A stretch of DNA of 48,511 nucleotides from IMG/VR virus record IMGVR_UViG_3300022752_000111, positions 1 to 48,511 of that record. One strand, 5' to 3'. Below, piece by piece: positions 8,475 through 16,030 of this stretch. The notes below the pieces were generated by a model that did not search any database, was not told where the DNA came from, and was given only the letters and a program-made list of their open reading frames with translations. The stretch is from a virus. Each line of letters begins with the position of its first letter. The first letter of the stretch is position 1. Made by a program: the position numbers and the translations under genes.

Positions 8475-9719
8475 ATGAAACTACCACCGTTTATTAAAAG
8501 TTATGACAATTTCACACCCGGTAAAGACACTGTGCTATACTCTGGTCCCTATTGGGACCAAAAAGAGATTACAGCAGCTATTCGTTCGTTAACTGAAGGT
8601 GCTTGGATTACAAGCGGACAAGAAGTAGACGCTTTTCAGTCTGAATTCGCAAAGATGTTTAATACTTCGTTTGCTCATATGGTCAATTCTGGCAGCTCGG
8701 CTAACCTTGTAATGGTTACAGCTCTTAAGAAGTACTTACAATGGGCAGATGGTGATGAAGTTATTGTTAGCCCGGTGGGTTTTCCCACTACTATTGCACC
8801 TCTCGTACAAAACAACCTTAAGCCAGTATTTGTCGACATTGAAATGCAGACTTTAAATTTTGATGTGGGATTAATAGAATCGGTAATAAATGAGCGCACT
8901 CGTGCAATTTTTGTGAGTCCGGTACTAGGTAATCCGCCCGATATGGATGAATTGCAACATTTGGCCAATAAACATGGTTTATATTTAATTGGCGACAATT
9001 GTGACACACTCGGAACTTTGTGGAATTCACGTCCCATCACTGACTATTATTATAGTTGGAGTTGTAGTTTTTATCCTGCACATCATATAAGCACCGGTGA
9101 AGGTGGCATGGTCGCTAGCAACGATGAGGAACTAATTAAAATTGTAAGAAGCATGAGTTGGTGGGGAAGAGACTGTTATTGTGTTGGGGCAAATAACTTA
9201 CTTGCTTGCGGTACTTGCGGTAAAAGATTTGACCAATGGTTGGATAATTATGATGGTATAATTGATCACAAATATGTTTTTACCAACATAGGGTACAATC
9301 TTAAACCTCTAGATTTACAAGGTGCTATTGGTCGCGAGCAATTATTGAAAATGCCTGAGATTGACCATAAGCGCAGGGAAAACAAAAAGATTATTACTGA
9401 ACATTTAAAAGCTATTTCAGATGTAAGAGTGGCCGAGCAACTGTTCCAAGCAGATCCAAGTTGGTTTGGTGTTCCCATCATCTGCAACAGTCAAGAATTA
9501 AAAGAAATGTTAGTAGCGCATTTTGAAGATAACAAAGTTCAAACTCGTAGTTACTTTGCAGGTAATATTTTATTACATACAGGATACAGGCACTTAGGGA
9601 ATTACAAGGATTATCCAAATGCAAACTTGGCTCTTAGTCATGTATTTTTTATAGGCTGTACACCTTTATACACACCAGCAGTGCTAGACTATATTAAAGA
9701 GGTTATCAATAAATGGTAA
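8475..9719 (+). CDS. rfbH: RfbH-like CDP-4-dehydro-6-deoxyglucose 3-dehydrase (PMP and [2Fe-2S]), 414 aa
   Basis: A DegT/DnrJ/EryC1-fold protein in which the lysine that normally holds PLP is His203 (YPAHHISTGEGG). This is the hallmark of the E1/RfbH 3-dehydrases, which use PMP and a [2Fe-2S] cluster to remove the C3 hydroxyl of CDP-4-keto-6-deoxyglucose. The cluster cysteines are present: Cys176 (GDNCD), Cys234 exactly 57 residues later, Cys236, and a final Cys before GKRF (Cys248, with an extra Cys245). The family spacing between the last two is 7; here a 4-residue insertion makes it 11. It overlaps by 7 nt the SDR gene. The pathway product would be a 3,6-dideoxyhexose (abequose, paratose, tyvelose type). 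Confidence 0.85.
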   Translation: MKLPPFIKSYDNFTPGKDTVLYSGPYWDQKEITAAIRSLTEGAWITSGQEVDAFQSEFAKMFNTSFAHMVNSGSSANLVMVTALKKYLQWADGDEVIVSPVGFPTTIAPLVQNNLKPVFVDIEMQTLNFDVGLIESVINERTRAIFVSPVLGNPPDMDELQHLANKHGLYLIGDNCDTLGTLWNSRPITDYYYSWSCSFYPAHHISTGEGGMVASNDEELIKIVRSMSWWGRDCYCVGANNLLACGTCGKRFDQWLDNYDGIIDHKYVFTNIGYNLKPLDLQGAIGREQLLKMPEIDHKRRENKKIITEHLKAISDVRVAEQLFQADPSWFGVPIICNSQELKEMLVAHFEDNKVQTRSYFAGNILLHTGYRHLGNYKDYPNANLALSHVFFIGCTPLYTPAVLDYIKEVINKW

Positions 9720-10531
9720 ACTTATTTGGCCATGGATTTGTTGGTGGCGAATTTGCTAAACGATATCCTTGTGTTATTAATTCGCGTGACGATTACGTAC
9801 CTCAGAGCAATAATATTCTGTATTTTATAAGCACTATACACAATTATCATGTTTTCACAGATCCTCATTTAGATATTAACACTAATCTAAATTTACTAAT
9901 TACAGTGTTAGAAAACGCTAAAAATCGTTTTGGATGTGATTTTACTTTTAATTTTATTAGTTCTTGGTTTGTTTATGGTAACACCGAAATGCCCGCAAGA
10001 GAAAGCAATTATTGTGATCCAAGAGGTTTTTACTCGATAACAAAGAAGGCTGCTGAAGATTTGCTTATTTCCTACTGTACCACATTTAACATTAAGTATC
10101 GTATCTTGCGGTTAGCTAATGTGTTGGGTTCTAGTGACACCAAAGTAAGTGCTCAAAAAAATGCTTTGCAATATCTTATCAACCGGTTAAAAAGACACGA
10201 GCCTATTGAACTTTATGATGATGGTGATTTTTATAGAGACTACATTGATGTTGATGATGCTGTAACTGCTATAAACTTAGTGTTATCAAATGGTCAATTG
10301 AATTATACTTATAATATAAGTAATGGACAGCCCATAAAGTTTAAAAATTTAATTGATTATGTAGTTAGTAAGACTAATAGTAAGAGCCAAATAAGTGCTA
10401 TAGAGCAGCGAGATTTTCATAAAATAGTACAAGTCAAGACCATGTTCCTAGATAATGAAAGACTACTTTTGCTAGGCTATAGTCCGAACTACACTATAAA
10501 CCAAACTTTGGACAAACTCATTAATGAATAA
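9713..10531 (+). CDS. NAD(P)-dependent SDR epimerase/reductase, possible CDP-3,6-dideoxyhexose reductase, 272 aa
   Basis: An extended SDR with the nucleotide loop G6-x-G8-x-x-G11 ([11 protein letters not shown]), a Ser-containing strand FISSWFVYG and the catalytic Y107-x-x-x-K111 (YSITK). Its position directly after rfbH parallels O-antigen loci where RfbJ or RfbS reduces the RfbH product to CDP-abequose or CDP-paratose. It could equally be a general sugar epimerase/dehydratase. It overlaps both neighbours (7 and 8 nt). No separate E3-type reductase, needed by RfbH, is seen in the window, so the host would have to supply electrons. Confidence 0.75.
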   Translation: MVNLFGHGFVGGEFAKRYPCVINSRDDYVPQSNNILYFISTIHNYHVFTDPHLDINTNLNLLITVLENAKNRFGCDFTFNFISSWFVYGNTEMPARESNYCDPRGFYSITKKAAEDLLISYCTTFNIKYRILRLANVLGSSDTKVSAQKNALQYLINRLKRHEPIELYDDGDFYRDYIDVDDAVTAINLVLSNGQLNYTYNISNGQPIKFKNLIDYVVSKTNSKSQISAIEQRDFHKIVQVKTMFLDNERLLLLGYSPNYTINQTLDKLINE

Positions 10532-11672
10532 ATTTAGATTCCATATATTAGGACTGCCGCACACAGTTACATCAAAAGAATATAATGCCTGCGCCTATAC
10601 TCAAAAGGTATGGAAATTCGGCAAGATGATGAAAGAGCGAGGGCATGAAATAATTCATTATGGACATGAGGATTCCGATCTTATCTGTGACGAACATGTT
10701 ACAGTTAGTACCAACCGTGATTTAGAAATTGCCTACGGTGATTATGACTGGCGCCGTAATTTTTATAAGTTTGATGTAAGTGATTATGCTTATACAACCT
10801 TTTATGCTAATGCTATCCGTGAAGTTGGACTACGCAAACAACCACTTGATTTTATTTTACCTTTCTGGGGCTCGGGTGTTCGTCCTATTTGTGATGCACA
10901 CCCAGAATTAATCACAGTAGAACCCGGCATCGGATACGCAGGTGGGCATTGGGCTCGTTGGAAAATATTTGAAAGCTATGCCATTTACCATGCTTTCTGC
11001 GGTATGCAAAATGTAGGCACATGCAGACAAGACTGGTACGAAACAGTTATCCCTAATTACTTTGATCCTGAAGATTTCACCTATGCTCCTGAGACTAAAG
11101 AAGATTATTTTCTTTATTTGGGCAGAGTTTATGAAGGCAAAGGTGTGCATATAGCTATTCAAGTTGCCGAAGCTACTGGAATTAGATTAAAGATAGCTGG
11201 ACAAGGAAGTTTAGAATCCATGGGCTATCCAAATACACCCAGTAACATTGAGTTTATCGGGTATGCTGATATTGAAACTCGTAGGCAGTTAATGAGTCGT
11301 GCTCGTGGTGCTTTTGTACCTAGTATGTATATCGAGCCTTTTGGCGGAGTACAAATTGAAATGCTAATGTCTGGCACACCTACTATAAGCACAGACTGGG
11401 GTAGTTTTGTAGAAAACAATGTACACGGTGTTACCGGATATCGTTGTCGTACATTTGATCAATTCTGTTGGGCAGCGGAAAATATAGATAAAATTGATCC
11501 AGCTGCATGCCGCTCTTGGGCAGTGGATAACTTTAGCTTAGATGTAGTAGCTCCACAATACGAGGAATTCTTCCAAAATGTCTTAGATGTTTACACAGGT
11601 AAAGGTTGGTATCAAAGACATCAGCGTAACAATCTTGATTTCAAAACTAAATTTTACCCAAAATCAAATTGA
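10524..11672 (+). CDS. GT4-family glycosyltransferase (GT-B), 382 aa
   Basis: The C-terminal donor domain is clear: [11 protein letters not shown], then IKLKIAGQG-like strand-loop (LKIAGQGS) and the E-x7-E motif E271-E279 (EPFGGVQIE) followed by MSGTPTIST. These are the classic retaining GT4 donor-binding elements. The N-terminal half is an acceptor domain of GT-B type. Length is typical for GT4. It is the last enzyme of the operon, and the next promoter starts at its stop codon. Confidence 0.85.
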   Translation: MNKFRFHILGLPHTVTSKEYNACAYTQKVWKFGKMMKERGHEIIHYGHEDSDLICDEHVTVSTNRDLEIAYGDYDWRRNFYKFDVSDYAYTTFYANAIREVGLRKQPLDFILPFWGSGVRPICDAHPELITVEPGIGYAGGHWARWKIFESYAIYHAFCGMQNVGTCRQDWYETVIPNYFDPEDFTYAPETKEDYFLYLGRVYEGKGVHIAIQVAEATGIRLKIAGQGSLESMGYPNTPSNIEFIGYADIETRRQLMSRARGAFVPSMYIEPFGGVQIEMLMSGTPTISTDWGSFVENNVHGVTGYRCRTFDQFCWAAENIDKIDPAACRSWAVDNFSLDVVAPQYEEFFQNVLDVYTGKGWYQRHQRNNLDFKTKFYPKSN

Positions 11673-11697
11673 CACACAAGGTAATTGCTGTTAAACT
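11669..11697 (+). promoter_or_regulatory. Sigma70-like promoter TTGACA-17-TAAACT
   Basis: A consensus -35 (TTGACA, 11669-11674) with a 17-bp spacer and a -10 of TAAACT (11692-11697). It overlaps the stop of the GT4 gene, so the glycan operon ends where this promoter begins. A purine-rich RBS (GGAG) follows before the ATG at 11727. Confidence 0.7.
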
Positions 11698-11726
11698 TAC
11701 GAAATAGTAACAAAACGGAGTGGAAG

Positions 11727-11900
11727 ATGAAGTATCCCGACTACATGACCCAAGACGACATTGAGTCCTTTGAGATGGACATGGCTAGATTTGACTTGGA
11801 CCCTAGCATGGAATTTGATGAGATCAACCGTGTTTTGCGTGAGCTAGCTCTAACTGAGCTAGCCGCAGAAGCTGAACGACTGCAATTTTACAACCTGTAA
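11727..11900 (+). CDS. Small acidic protein, 57 aa
   Basis: I prefer the ATG at 11727, which has an ACGGAGTGG ribosome-binding site. The in-frame TTG at 11685 lies inside the promoter. The product is strongly acidic (many Asp/Glu, few basic residues) and mostly helical, with no cysteine motif. It could be a small anti-host or DNA-mimic-like protein, but that is only a thought from composition. Confidence 0.6.
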   Translation: MKYPDYMTQDDIESFEMDMARFDLDPSMEFDEINRVLRELALTELAAEAERLQFYNL

Positions 11901-11904
11901 TACT

Positions 11905-12177
11905 TTGAAAACCACACACACTGACATCTTGGGCCAAGAGCTCAAAATTGACGATTTTGTAGCTTATCCTAGTAGCTCGGGACTAGGGCGCAATGCACTG
12001 AAAATTGGCAAAATAGTCGGACTCACTGCTAAGATGGTCAAGGTTGTACACTTAAAACAACGAGTCAGTGACTGGAATAAAGTAGAAGCCAAAGTGACTA
12101 CCCGCTATCCAGATGACTGTATTAGACTTGACGAACAGCTGATTACCATGTATATTCTTAAAAATGATAATCAGTAA
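11905..12177 (+). CDS. Small conserved-type phage protein, 90 aa
   Basis: The only plausible start is the TTG at 11905, followed by KTTHTDILGQ. The arrangement D-I-L-G-Q-x-x-K-x-x-D-F-V-A-Y resembles a beta-barrel-like (KOW/SH3-type) small phage protein. It is basic-to-neutral, has no membrane segment, and lies between the acidic protein and the SWIM zinc finger gene. Function unknown. Confidence 0.6.
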   Translation: MKTTHTDILGQELKIDDFVAYPSSSGLGRNALKIGKIVGLTAKMVKVVHLKQRVSDWNKVEAKVTTRYPDDCIRLDEQLITMYILKNDNQ

Positions 12178-12198
12178 AACACTCAAGTCGAGTTGCCA

Positions 12199-12528
12199 AT
12201 GAAAATTGTACTTGAACAGACCGAATGGTCAGATAGCACTGCTAACAATATGTATCTGGTCACTGATAACATGGAAAGTATCATTGCTTATGTGCCCGAG
12301 GGCTCAAAAGTAGCTCAACGTTTCAAAAATCCAATTCGTTGGGACCCCCGTGGACGCAAGTTCAAAATTCTCAAAGAGTTGCAGGAAAACAACACTGACG
12401 ACGTTCGTAGAGTTGCAGGATCTAAAGGTCAAGTGTATACTTTAACTCGTACCAATGGTCGTTGGCAGTGTACCTGCCCAGGCTATGCTTACAGAGGACA
12501 ATGCAGACATGCAGCAGGAGAAGTGTAA
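12199..12528 (+). CDS. SWIM-type zinc-finger protein, 109 aa
   Basis: I use the ATG at 12199, six nt after the upstream TTG. The C-terminus carries Cys91-x-Cys93-x8-Cys102-x-His104, the SWIM zinc finger (CxCx(n)CxH), often a DNA- or protein-binding module. The N-terminal 80 residues are basic and unassigned. It overlaps the next small zinc-binding ORF by 20 nt, suggesting co-translation. Confidence 0.7.
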   Translation: MKIVLEQTEWSDSTANNMYLVTDNMESIIAYVPEGSKVAQRFKNPIRWDPRGRKFKILKELQENNTDDVRRVAGSKGQVYTLTRTNGRWQCTCPGYAYRGQCRHAAGEV

Positions 12529-12661
12529 GACGTGTAGGCGTGAATATGACCCCAGCTGTGATTACAGACAGGGACGTTGTCCGCACCACCCTCCTTTGAT
12601 AGATGTTGCTGAAATACAACAAAAGATACGTGAATTTTGGCATAATCTGCGTAAAAAGTAG
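12509..12661 (+). CDS. Small Cys/His-rich zinc-binding protein, 50 aa
   Basis: The ATG at 12509 is better than the alternative 18 codons upstream, since the upstream frame runs through another gene. Residues C6, C9, C17, C24 and H26/H27 could form a zinc site (CxxC ... C ... CxHH). The C-terminal helix is basic. It overlaps the SWIM gene and is followed by a small membrane protein gene. Function unknown. Confidence 0.55.
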   Translation: MQQEKCKTCRREYDPSCDYRQGRCPHHPPLIDVAEIQQKIREFWHNLRKK

Positions 12662-12669
12662 ACACCAAA

Positions 12670-12810
12670 ATGTGGTATAAGTACAACATTCTGCGGCGTA
12701 TAAACAACATATACGCCAGTTGTAATTTTACAATAGTTGAGTTGGCAGTACTGGCAGTAATAACCCTTTACTTGCTCGGGCTATTGATTTCAGCTATAAT
12801 AATGAAATAG
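12670..12810 (+). CDS. Small single-pass membrane protein, 46 aa
   Basis: Read from the ATG at 12670 (preceded by ACACCAAA, no clear RBS) to TAG at 12808-12810. The product has a charged N-terminus (MWYKYNILRR) and one hydrophobic helix of about 24 residues (21-44) ending with MK. It could be an inner-membrane protein of the phage. The -10 box of the next promoter lies inside its last codons. Supported by the gap of about 170 bp otherwise lacking a gene. Confidence 0.5.
   Translation: MWYKYNILRRINNIYASCNFTIVELAVLAVITLYLLGLLISAIIMK
12772..12800 (+). promoter_or_regulatory. Sigma70-like promoter TTGCTC-17-TATAAT
   Basis: TTGCTC (12772-12777) and TATAAT (12795-12800) are separated by 17 bp. 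An ATG with an ACGGAGCGA RBS follows at 12833. It sits inside the end of the small membrane protein gene. Confidence 0.7.
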
Positions 12811-12832
12811 TAAACAACACGGAGCGACACAG

Positions 12833-13864
12833 ATGAGTCAAGCAAATATTCGCATTAAGCAAGGCAACTATCGTAACTTTGATTGTGCTGGGCGTGTTTT
12901 TGAGTTGGTCAAGCAGTATACGCCGGGTGTTAAAGGTGGCTTTGTTACAGTTCGGAATGGCGGTAACTTTCCTGGCTTTGCGGATACTATTCGTGTAAAT
13001 GTCAGCCACTTTGCTGACTACGAATTTGTAGGTGAAGGTGCTGCACCCGCAGTCAGCGAAGTAGTTGCACAAGCTCAAGCAATCACTCAAACTGACGAAG
13101 AACGCATGGCAGAGATTGCCGAGCGTTTTGACATACTTAACGACATGAGCAAGGCCTGTATTGCCGGTGACATTCGTGCAATGATTGTATCAGGTCCTCC
13201 GGGAGTAGGCAAGAGCTACACCGTTGAGCGTGAAGTTGAGAAAGCTCAATTGCTAGATCAGTTGGCTGGAACTAGGCTTCGCGCCGAAGTTGTTAAAGGC
13301 TCGGCTACGCCAATTGGCCTGTACCAGACCTTGTATAAGTACAGCGACAAGAACTGTGTGCTGGTGTTTGATGACTGTGACTCAATTTTGCTAGACGATG
13401 TTTCGCTTAACCTGCTGAAAGGTGCCTTGGACTCAGGCAAGAAGCGTAAGATTTCTTGGCTGTCAGAGTCAAGTGCTCTGCGTCGCGAAGGCATCCCCGA
13501 CAGCTTCAACTTCCATGGTAGTGTAATTTTTATTACTAACTTGAAGTTTGATGCTATGAAGTCACAGAAGTTGCGTGATCATTTGGATGCACTGCAAAGT
13601 CGCTGTCACTATCTTGACCTTACACTAGACACTATGCGTGACAAGTTGTTGCGTATTCGGCAGATTGCTGGTACTGGTGAGCTGTTTGGTGACTACGAGT
13701 TTGAGAATGGTGAGGACCAAGAGGTAATCGCTTTTATGGAGCGTCACCAGAATCGTTTGCGTGAAATGAGTCTGCGTATGGCAACTAAGATTGCCGACCT
13801 GCGTAAGACGTTTCCTACAAAGTGGCAGGCACTGGCTCAGTCCACTTGCATGAAAGCAGCCTAA
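12833..13864 (+). CDS. AAA+ ATPase, 343 aa
   Basis: Walker A GPPGVGKS is at about residues 121-128 and Walker B is VLVFDDCDSI, followed by a sensor-1-like FITN and an Arg-rich helix (QSRC) that could hold the arginine finger. The N-terminal ~90 residues form an extra domain. Such stand-alone AAA+ proteins are common in large marine phages, but the target is unknown. It is the first gene of its promoter unit and is followed by a UUCG hairpin. Confidence 0.8.
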   Translation: MSQANIRIKQGNYRNFDCAGRVFELVKQYTPGVKGGFVTVRNGGNFPGFADTIRVNVSHFADYEFVGEGAAPAVSEVVAQAQAITQTDEERMAEIAERFDILNDMSKACIAGDIRAMIVSGPPGVGKSYTVEREVEKAQLLDQLAGTRLRAEVVKGSATPIGLYQTLYKYSDKNCVLVFDDCDSILLDDVSLNLLKGALDSGKKRKISWLSESSALRREGIPDSFNFHGSVIFITNLKFDAMKSQKLRDHLDALQSRCHYLDLTLDTMRDKLLRIRQIAGTGELFGDYEFENGEDQEVIAFMERHQNRLREMSLRMATKIADLRKTFPTKWQALAQSTCMKAA

Positions 13865-13870
13865 GGGAGG

Positions 13871-13888
13871 TTGGGGCTTCGGCCCCAA
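13871..13888 (+). terminator. Perfect UUCG-tetraloop hairpin in 32-nt intergenic gap
   Basis: TTGGGGC-TTCG-GCCCCAA forms a 7-bp perfect stem capped by a stable UUCG tetraloop. No U-tract follows, so it may be a processing/stability element or a partial transcription barrier rather than a standard intrinsic terminator. It lies between the AAA+ gene and the next gene, whose ATG (13896) has no clear RBS. Confidence 0.5.
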
Positions 13889-13895
13889 GTGTGCA

Positions 13896-14111
13896 ATGAC
13901 ACCGAGATTAAGAGATTTAGCACAGCGAGCAGCACGAGACATTGACTTAACTTATCCAGGAGATGCTTATGGTCGTGCTCTAGCCGGTAGGATTGTCGAG
14001 GACTTCGTCCAAGAGCTAGGTAAGGTACGATGGATGGGCGAGGACGATGGGTGGGATCGAGCAATCAAGGCTGTACAAAAAGAACTTAACTCTAGGTATT
14101 TGGAAGGATGA
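13896..14111 (+). CDS. Small conserved-type phage protein, 71 aa
   Basis: ATG at 13896 with no clear Shine-Dalgarno; the upstream hairpin ends 7 nt before it. The product is helical and charged (RALAGRIVEDFVQELGKV) with a Trp-rich patch (WMGEDDGW). No motif points to a function. It precedes the homing endonuclease. Confidence 0.6.
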   Translation: MTPRLRDLAQRAARDIDLTYPGDAYGRALAGRIVEDFVQELGKVRWMGEDDGWDRAIKAVQKELNSRYLEG

Positions 14112-14135
14112 ATACCGTTAATTCATGTAGGTTAA

Positions 14136-14143
14136 GATAAATA
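14136..14143 (+). promoter_or_regulatory. Candidate T4-type late promoter (GATAAATA)
   Basis: GATAAATA followed by an AAAGGAATT RBS and ATG at 14163. The T4 late consensus is TATAAATA. T4 homing endonucleases are often expressed from late promoters, which fits the gene that follows. Confidence 0.4.
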
Positions 14144-14162
14144 CCATAATAAAGGAATTATT

Positions 14163-14915
14163 ATGGTACCATATACATATTTGATTGGATGGAAGAAATT
14201 TAGTAAATTCTATTACGGAGTTAGATATGCCTGGAATTCGCACCCCTCTGACTTAATGAAAACATATTTTAGTAGTAGCGAATCAGTTAGGGAAATGATT
14301 TCGGAAAATGGGATTCCCGATTTAATAGAAATAAGAAAAACATTTGATTCAGTGGATTCTGCTAGAGTATGGGAACATAAGGTCCTCCGTCGTATGAAAG
14401 TAACAGCTGATGAAAAATGGTTGAATAAAACAGATAACAAATCTATATCACCGATGCCCGGGGAATCTAATCCGATGTTTGGAAAAGTTGGTGAGCTTCA
14501 TCCTAGGTTTGGGTCTACTCATTCCGATGAAACTAAACAAGTAATCGGATTCAAAAGTAGTCTTAAAAAGGGAAATATGCCCGACGGTTTTAGTGAAAAA
14601 ATGCGACAAATAGTAACAGGTAGGATTCATAAAGATGAATCCAAATTAAAAATTAAAGTGAAATTAACAGGAAGAACTCTTTCTGATTCTCACATTGAAA
14701 ATATTATGAAAAATCATGCAGATTTTTCTGGAGAAAATAATCCTTTTTTTGGTAAATCTCACTCCGATGAATCAAGGTCGAAAATGCGTGAAAAAAGACA
14801 AGGTAAAAGATGGATTCATAATTTGTTACAAAATAAAAGAATGCTTGTAAAAGAATCTGAGATTAACGACTTTTTAAGCCAAGGCTGGTCAAAAGGAAAA
14901 GGAAAATGGGATTAG
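14163..14915 (+). CDS. GIY-YIG-like homing endonuclease with NUMOD3 repeats, 250 aa
   Basis: The N-terminal ~75 residues match a GIY-YIG nuclease layout: YLI at 6-8, YYG at 17-19, a conserved Arg at 21 and a WE pair in the following helix (RVWEHKVL). The C-terminal half has at least two NUMOD3 DNA-binding repeats of the type GENNPFFGKSHSDE. The gene is clearly AT-richer than its neighbours and starts with its own late-type promoter, both signs of a mobile free-standing endonuclease. It ends inside the next gene by 10 nt, so it may have inserted next to its target, and the target may be that gene or its neighbour. Confidence 0.8.
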   Translation: MVPYTYLIGWKKFSKFYYGVRYAWNSHPSDLMKTYFSSSESVREMISENGIPDLIEIRKTFDSVDSARVWEHKVLRRMKVTADEKWLNKTDNKSISPMPGESNPMFGKVGELHPRFGSTHSDETKQVIGFKSSLKKGNMPDGFSEKMRQIVTGRIHKDESKLKIKVKLTGRTLSDSHIENIMKNHADFSGENNPFFGKSHSDESRSKMREKRQGKRWIHNLLQNKRMLVKESEINDFLSQGWSKGKGKWD

Positions 14916-15349
14916 ATCAATACATGTACGCTGCTTCAAAATCCGGCCAATATGACGAATATTGGAGAGGTGCTAAGGCCACAAAAGAAAATGGTGAAAT
15001 TACCTATGAAAATGAGGCTGTTGCAAAAGTAATAGATTTAGGATATCGAAGGAAGCACCCGAATTTGCAGGGGTGGATGGAACAGCTCTGGCACGAGAAG
15101 TTGGAAGATCCCGACTACAAAGGCGACAACGACACCATTGACTTTAACGGCGTCGAGCTCGAACTTACCAGAGATGATATTGACAGGTTAGAGGATGATG
15201 TCTTAAACTCAAGACTACCTGCCACACAAGGTTTCTTTTTTGGTGGCAACAGTGACGATCATTATCGTGAGCAGGATTTAGAATTCTGTAGGCGTGCTAG
15301 AGCCGAGCTGTTTTTGGGATTGAAAGTTTTTTATAATTCATCATGGTGA
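14906..15349 (+). CDS. Conserved phage protein, 147 aa
   Basis: Begins MGLDQYMYAA and shows a Trp-rich motif (LQGWMEQLW), FNGVELELT, FFFGGNSDD and a C-terminal GLKVFYNSSW. I recognise this as a conserved phage family of unknown function. Its ATG overlaps the end of the homing endonuclease by 10 nt. Confidence 0.7.
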   Translation: MGLDQYMYAASKSGQYDEYWRGAKATKENGEITYENEAVAKVIDLGYRRKHPNLQGWMEQLWHEKLEDPDYKGDNDTIDFNGVELELTRDDIDRLEDDVLNSRLPATQGFFFGGNSDDHYREQDLEFCRRARAELFLGLKVFYNSSW

Positions 15350-15352
15350 CCT

Positions 15353-15697
15353 ATGAGTGGATATAACTTAGTAATGCGAATTCACAACCTAGAAGAACGA
15401 TGCCTAGATCTAGGTGTAGTGATGTGTCATAGCAGAATTGATCTTAACCAGCAGTTTGGAGATGTCGTGGCTGTAAAGCCTAGAGACGCCGATAGTCTGC
15501 CCTTATATAGCAGAGATGCCGAGTTGTTTATTGGTAGTCTAGACGCCTTGGAGAACTGGCTCACTGGTATAGAATGGGCTCGTAAGTATGATAGTATGTT
15601 GTTTGGTGGTAATCACGATCAACGTAGGAATCGTAAAGAGCAAGACTTCCGTAATGATCTAATGCTTAAACAAATTCGGACTGGGCGCGAGACTTAG
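15353..15697 (+). CDS. Conserved phage protein, first of a tandem paralogue pair, 114 aa
   Basis: The central segment SRDAELFIGSLDALENWL is shared with the next gene, so the two arose by duplication. The C-terminal end is basic (HDQRRNRKEQ). No catalytic motif is visible. It starts 3 nt after the previous stop with ATG, and its stop abuts the GTG of the paralogue. Confidence 0.6.
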   Translation: MSGYNLVMRIHNLEERCLDLGVVMCHSRIDLNQQFGDVVAVKPRDADSLPLYSRDAELFIGSLDALENWLTGIEWARKYDSMLFGGNHDQRRNRKEQDFRNDLMLKQIRTGRET

Positions 15698-16030
15698 GTG
15701 CCCACACTAGAAGATAAAATTACGGGTATCAAAAGCCAGTTAGTGGCACAAGGTATGTGTTTAAAAAGCACGTATATTGGGTCTGATAACAAGTACGCGG
15801 TATATCCCAATGAAGAAGGCGTTCCGTTTTATGCTAGAGACGCTGAACTTTTTGTTGGCTCCTTGGATGAAATCCAAATTTGGTTACTCGGCATTCAATG
15901 GGCTGTAAACTACTATAGAATACTCGGTATAGACGATGGTAGCAAACGAGTTAAAATAGAACATTCGGAAAGAGAAAGGCAATTGCTACATGCTTTACAG
16001 TCGGGTCGATTACCTGTATTGAGGAAGTAA
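15698..16030 (+). CDS. Conserved phage protein, second of tandem paralogue pair, 110 aa
   Basis: Starts with GTG at 15698, directly after the stop of the first copy. The central segment (ARDAELFVGSLDEIQIWL) aligns with that of the first copy, while the N- and C-termini differ. The stop TAA overlaps the ATG of the L7/L12-like gene. Function unknown. Confidence 0.6.
   Translation: MPTLEDKITGIKSQLVAQGMCLKSTYIGSDNKYAVYPNEEGVPFYARDAELFVGSLDEIQIWLLGIQWAVNYYRILGIDDGSKRVKIEHSERERQLLHALQSGRLPVLRK

Noticed and set aside
8675-9040. Minus-strand ORF of 121 aa inside the RfbH-like gene
   Set aside because: It is antisense to a strongly conserved-looking catalytic protein and has no motif or start signal.
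8475-9719. Ordinary DegT-type PLP aminotransferase
   Set aside because: The catalytic Lys is replaced by His and four Cys with iron-sulfur spacing are present, which fits RfbH/E1 instead.
1894-11672. DNA base glucosylation operon as the definite role of the sugar genes
   Set aside because: No hydroxymethylase, dCTPase or known base-glucosyltransferase was seen in the window, so this remains one of several options rather than a call.
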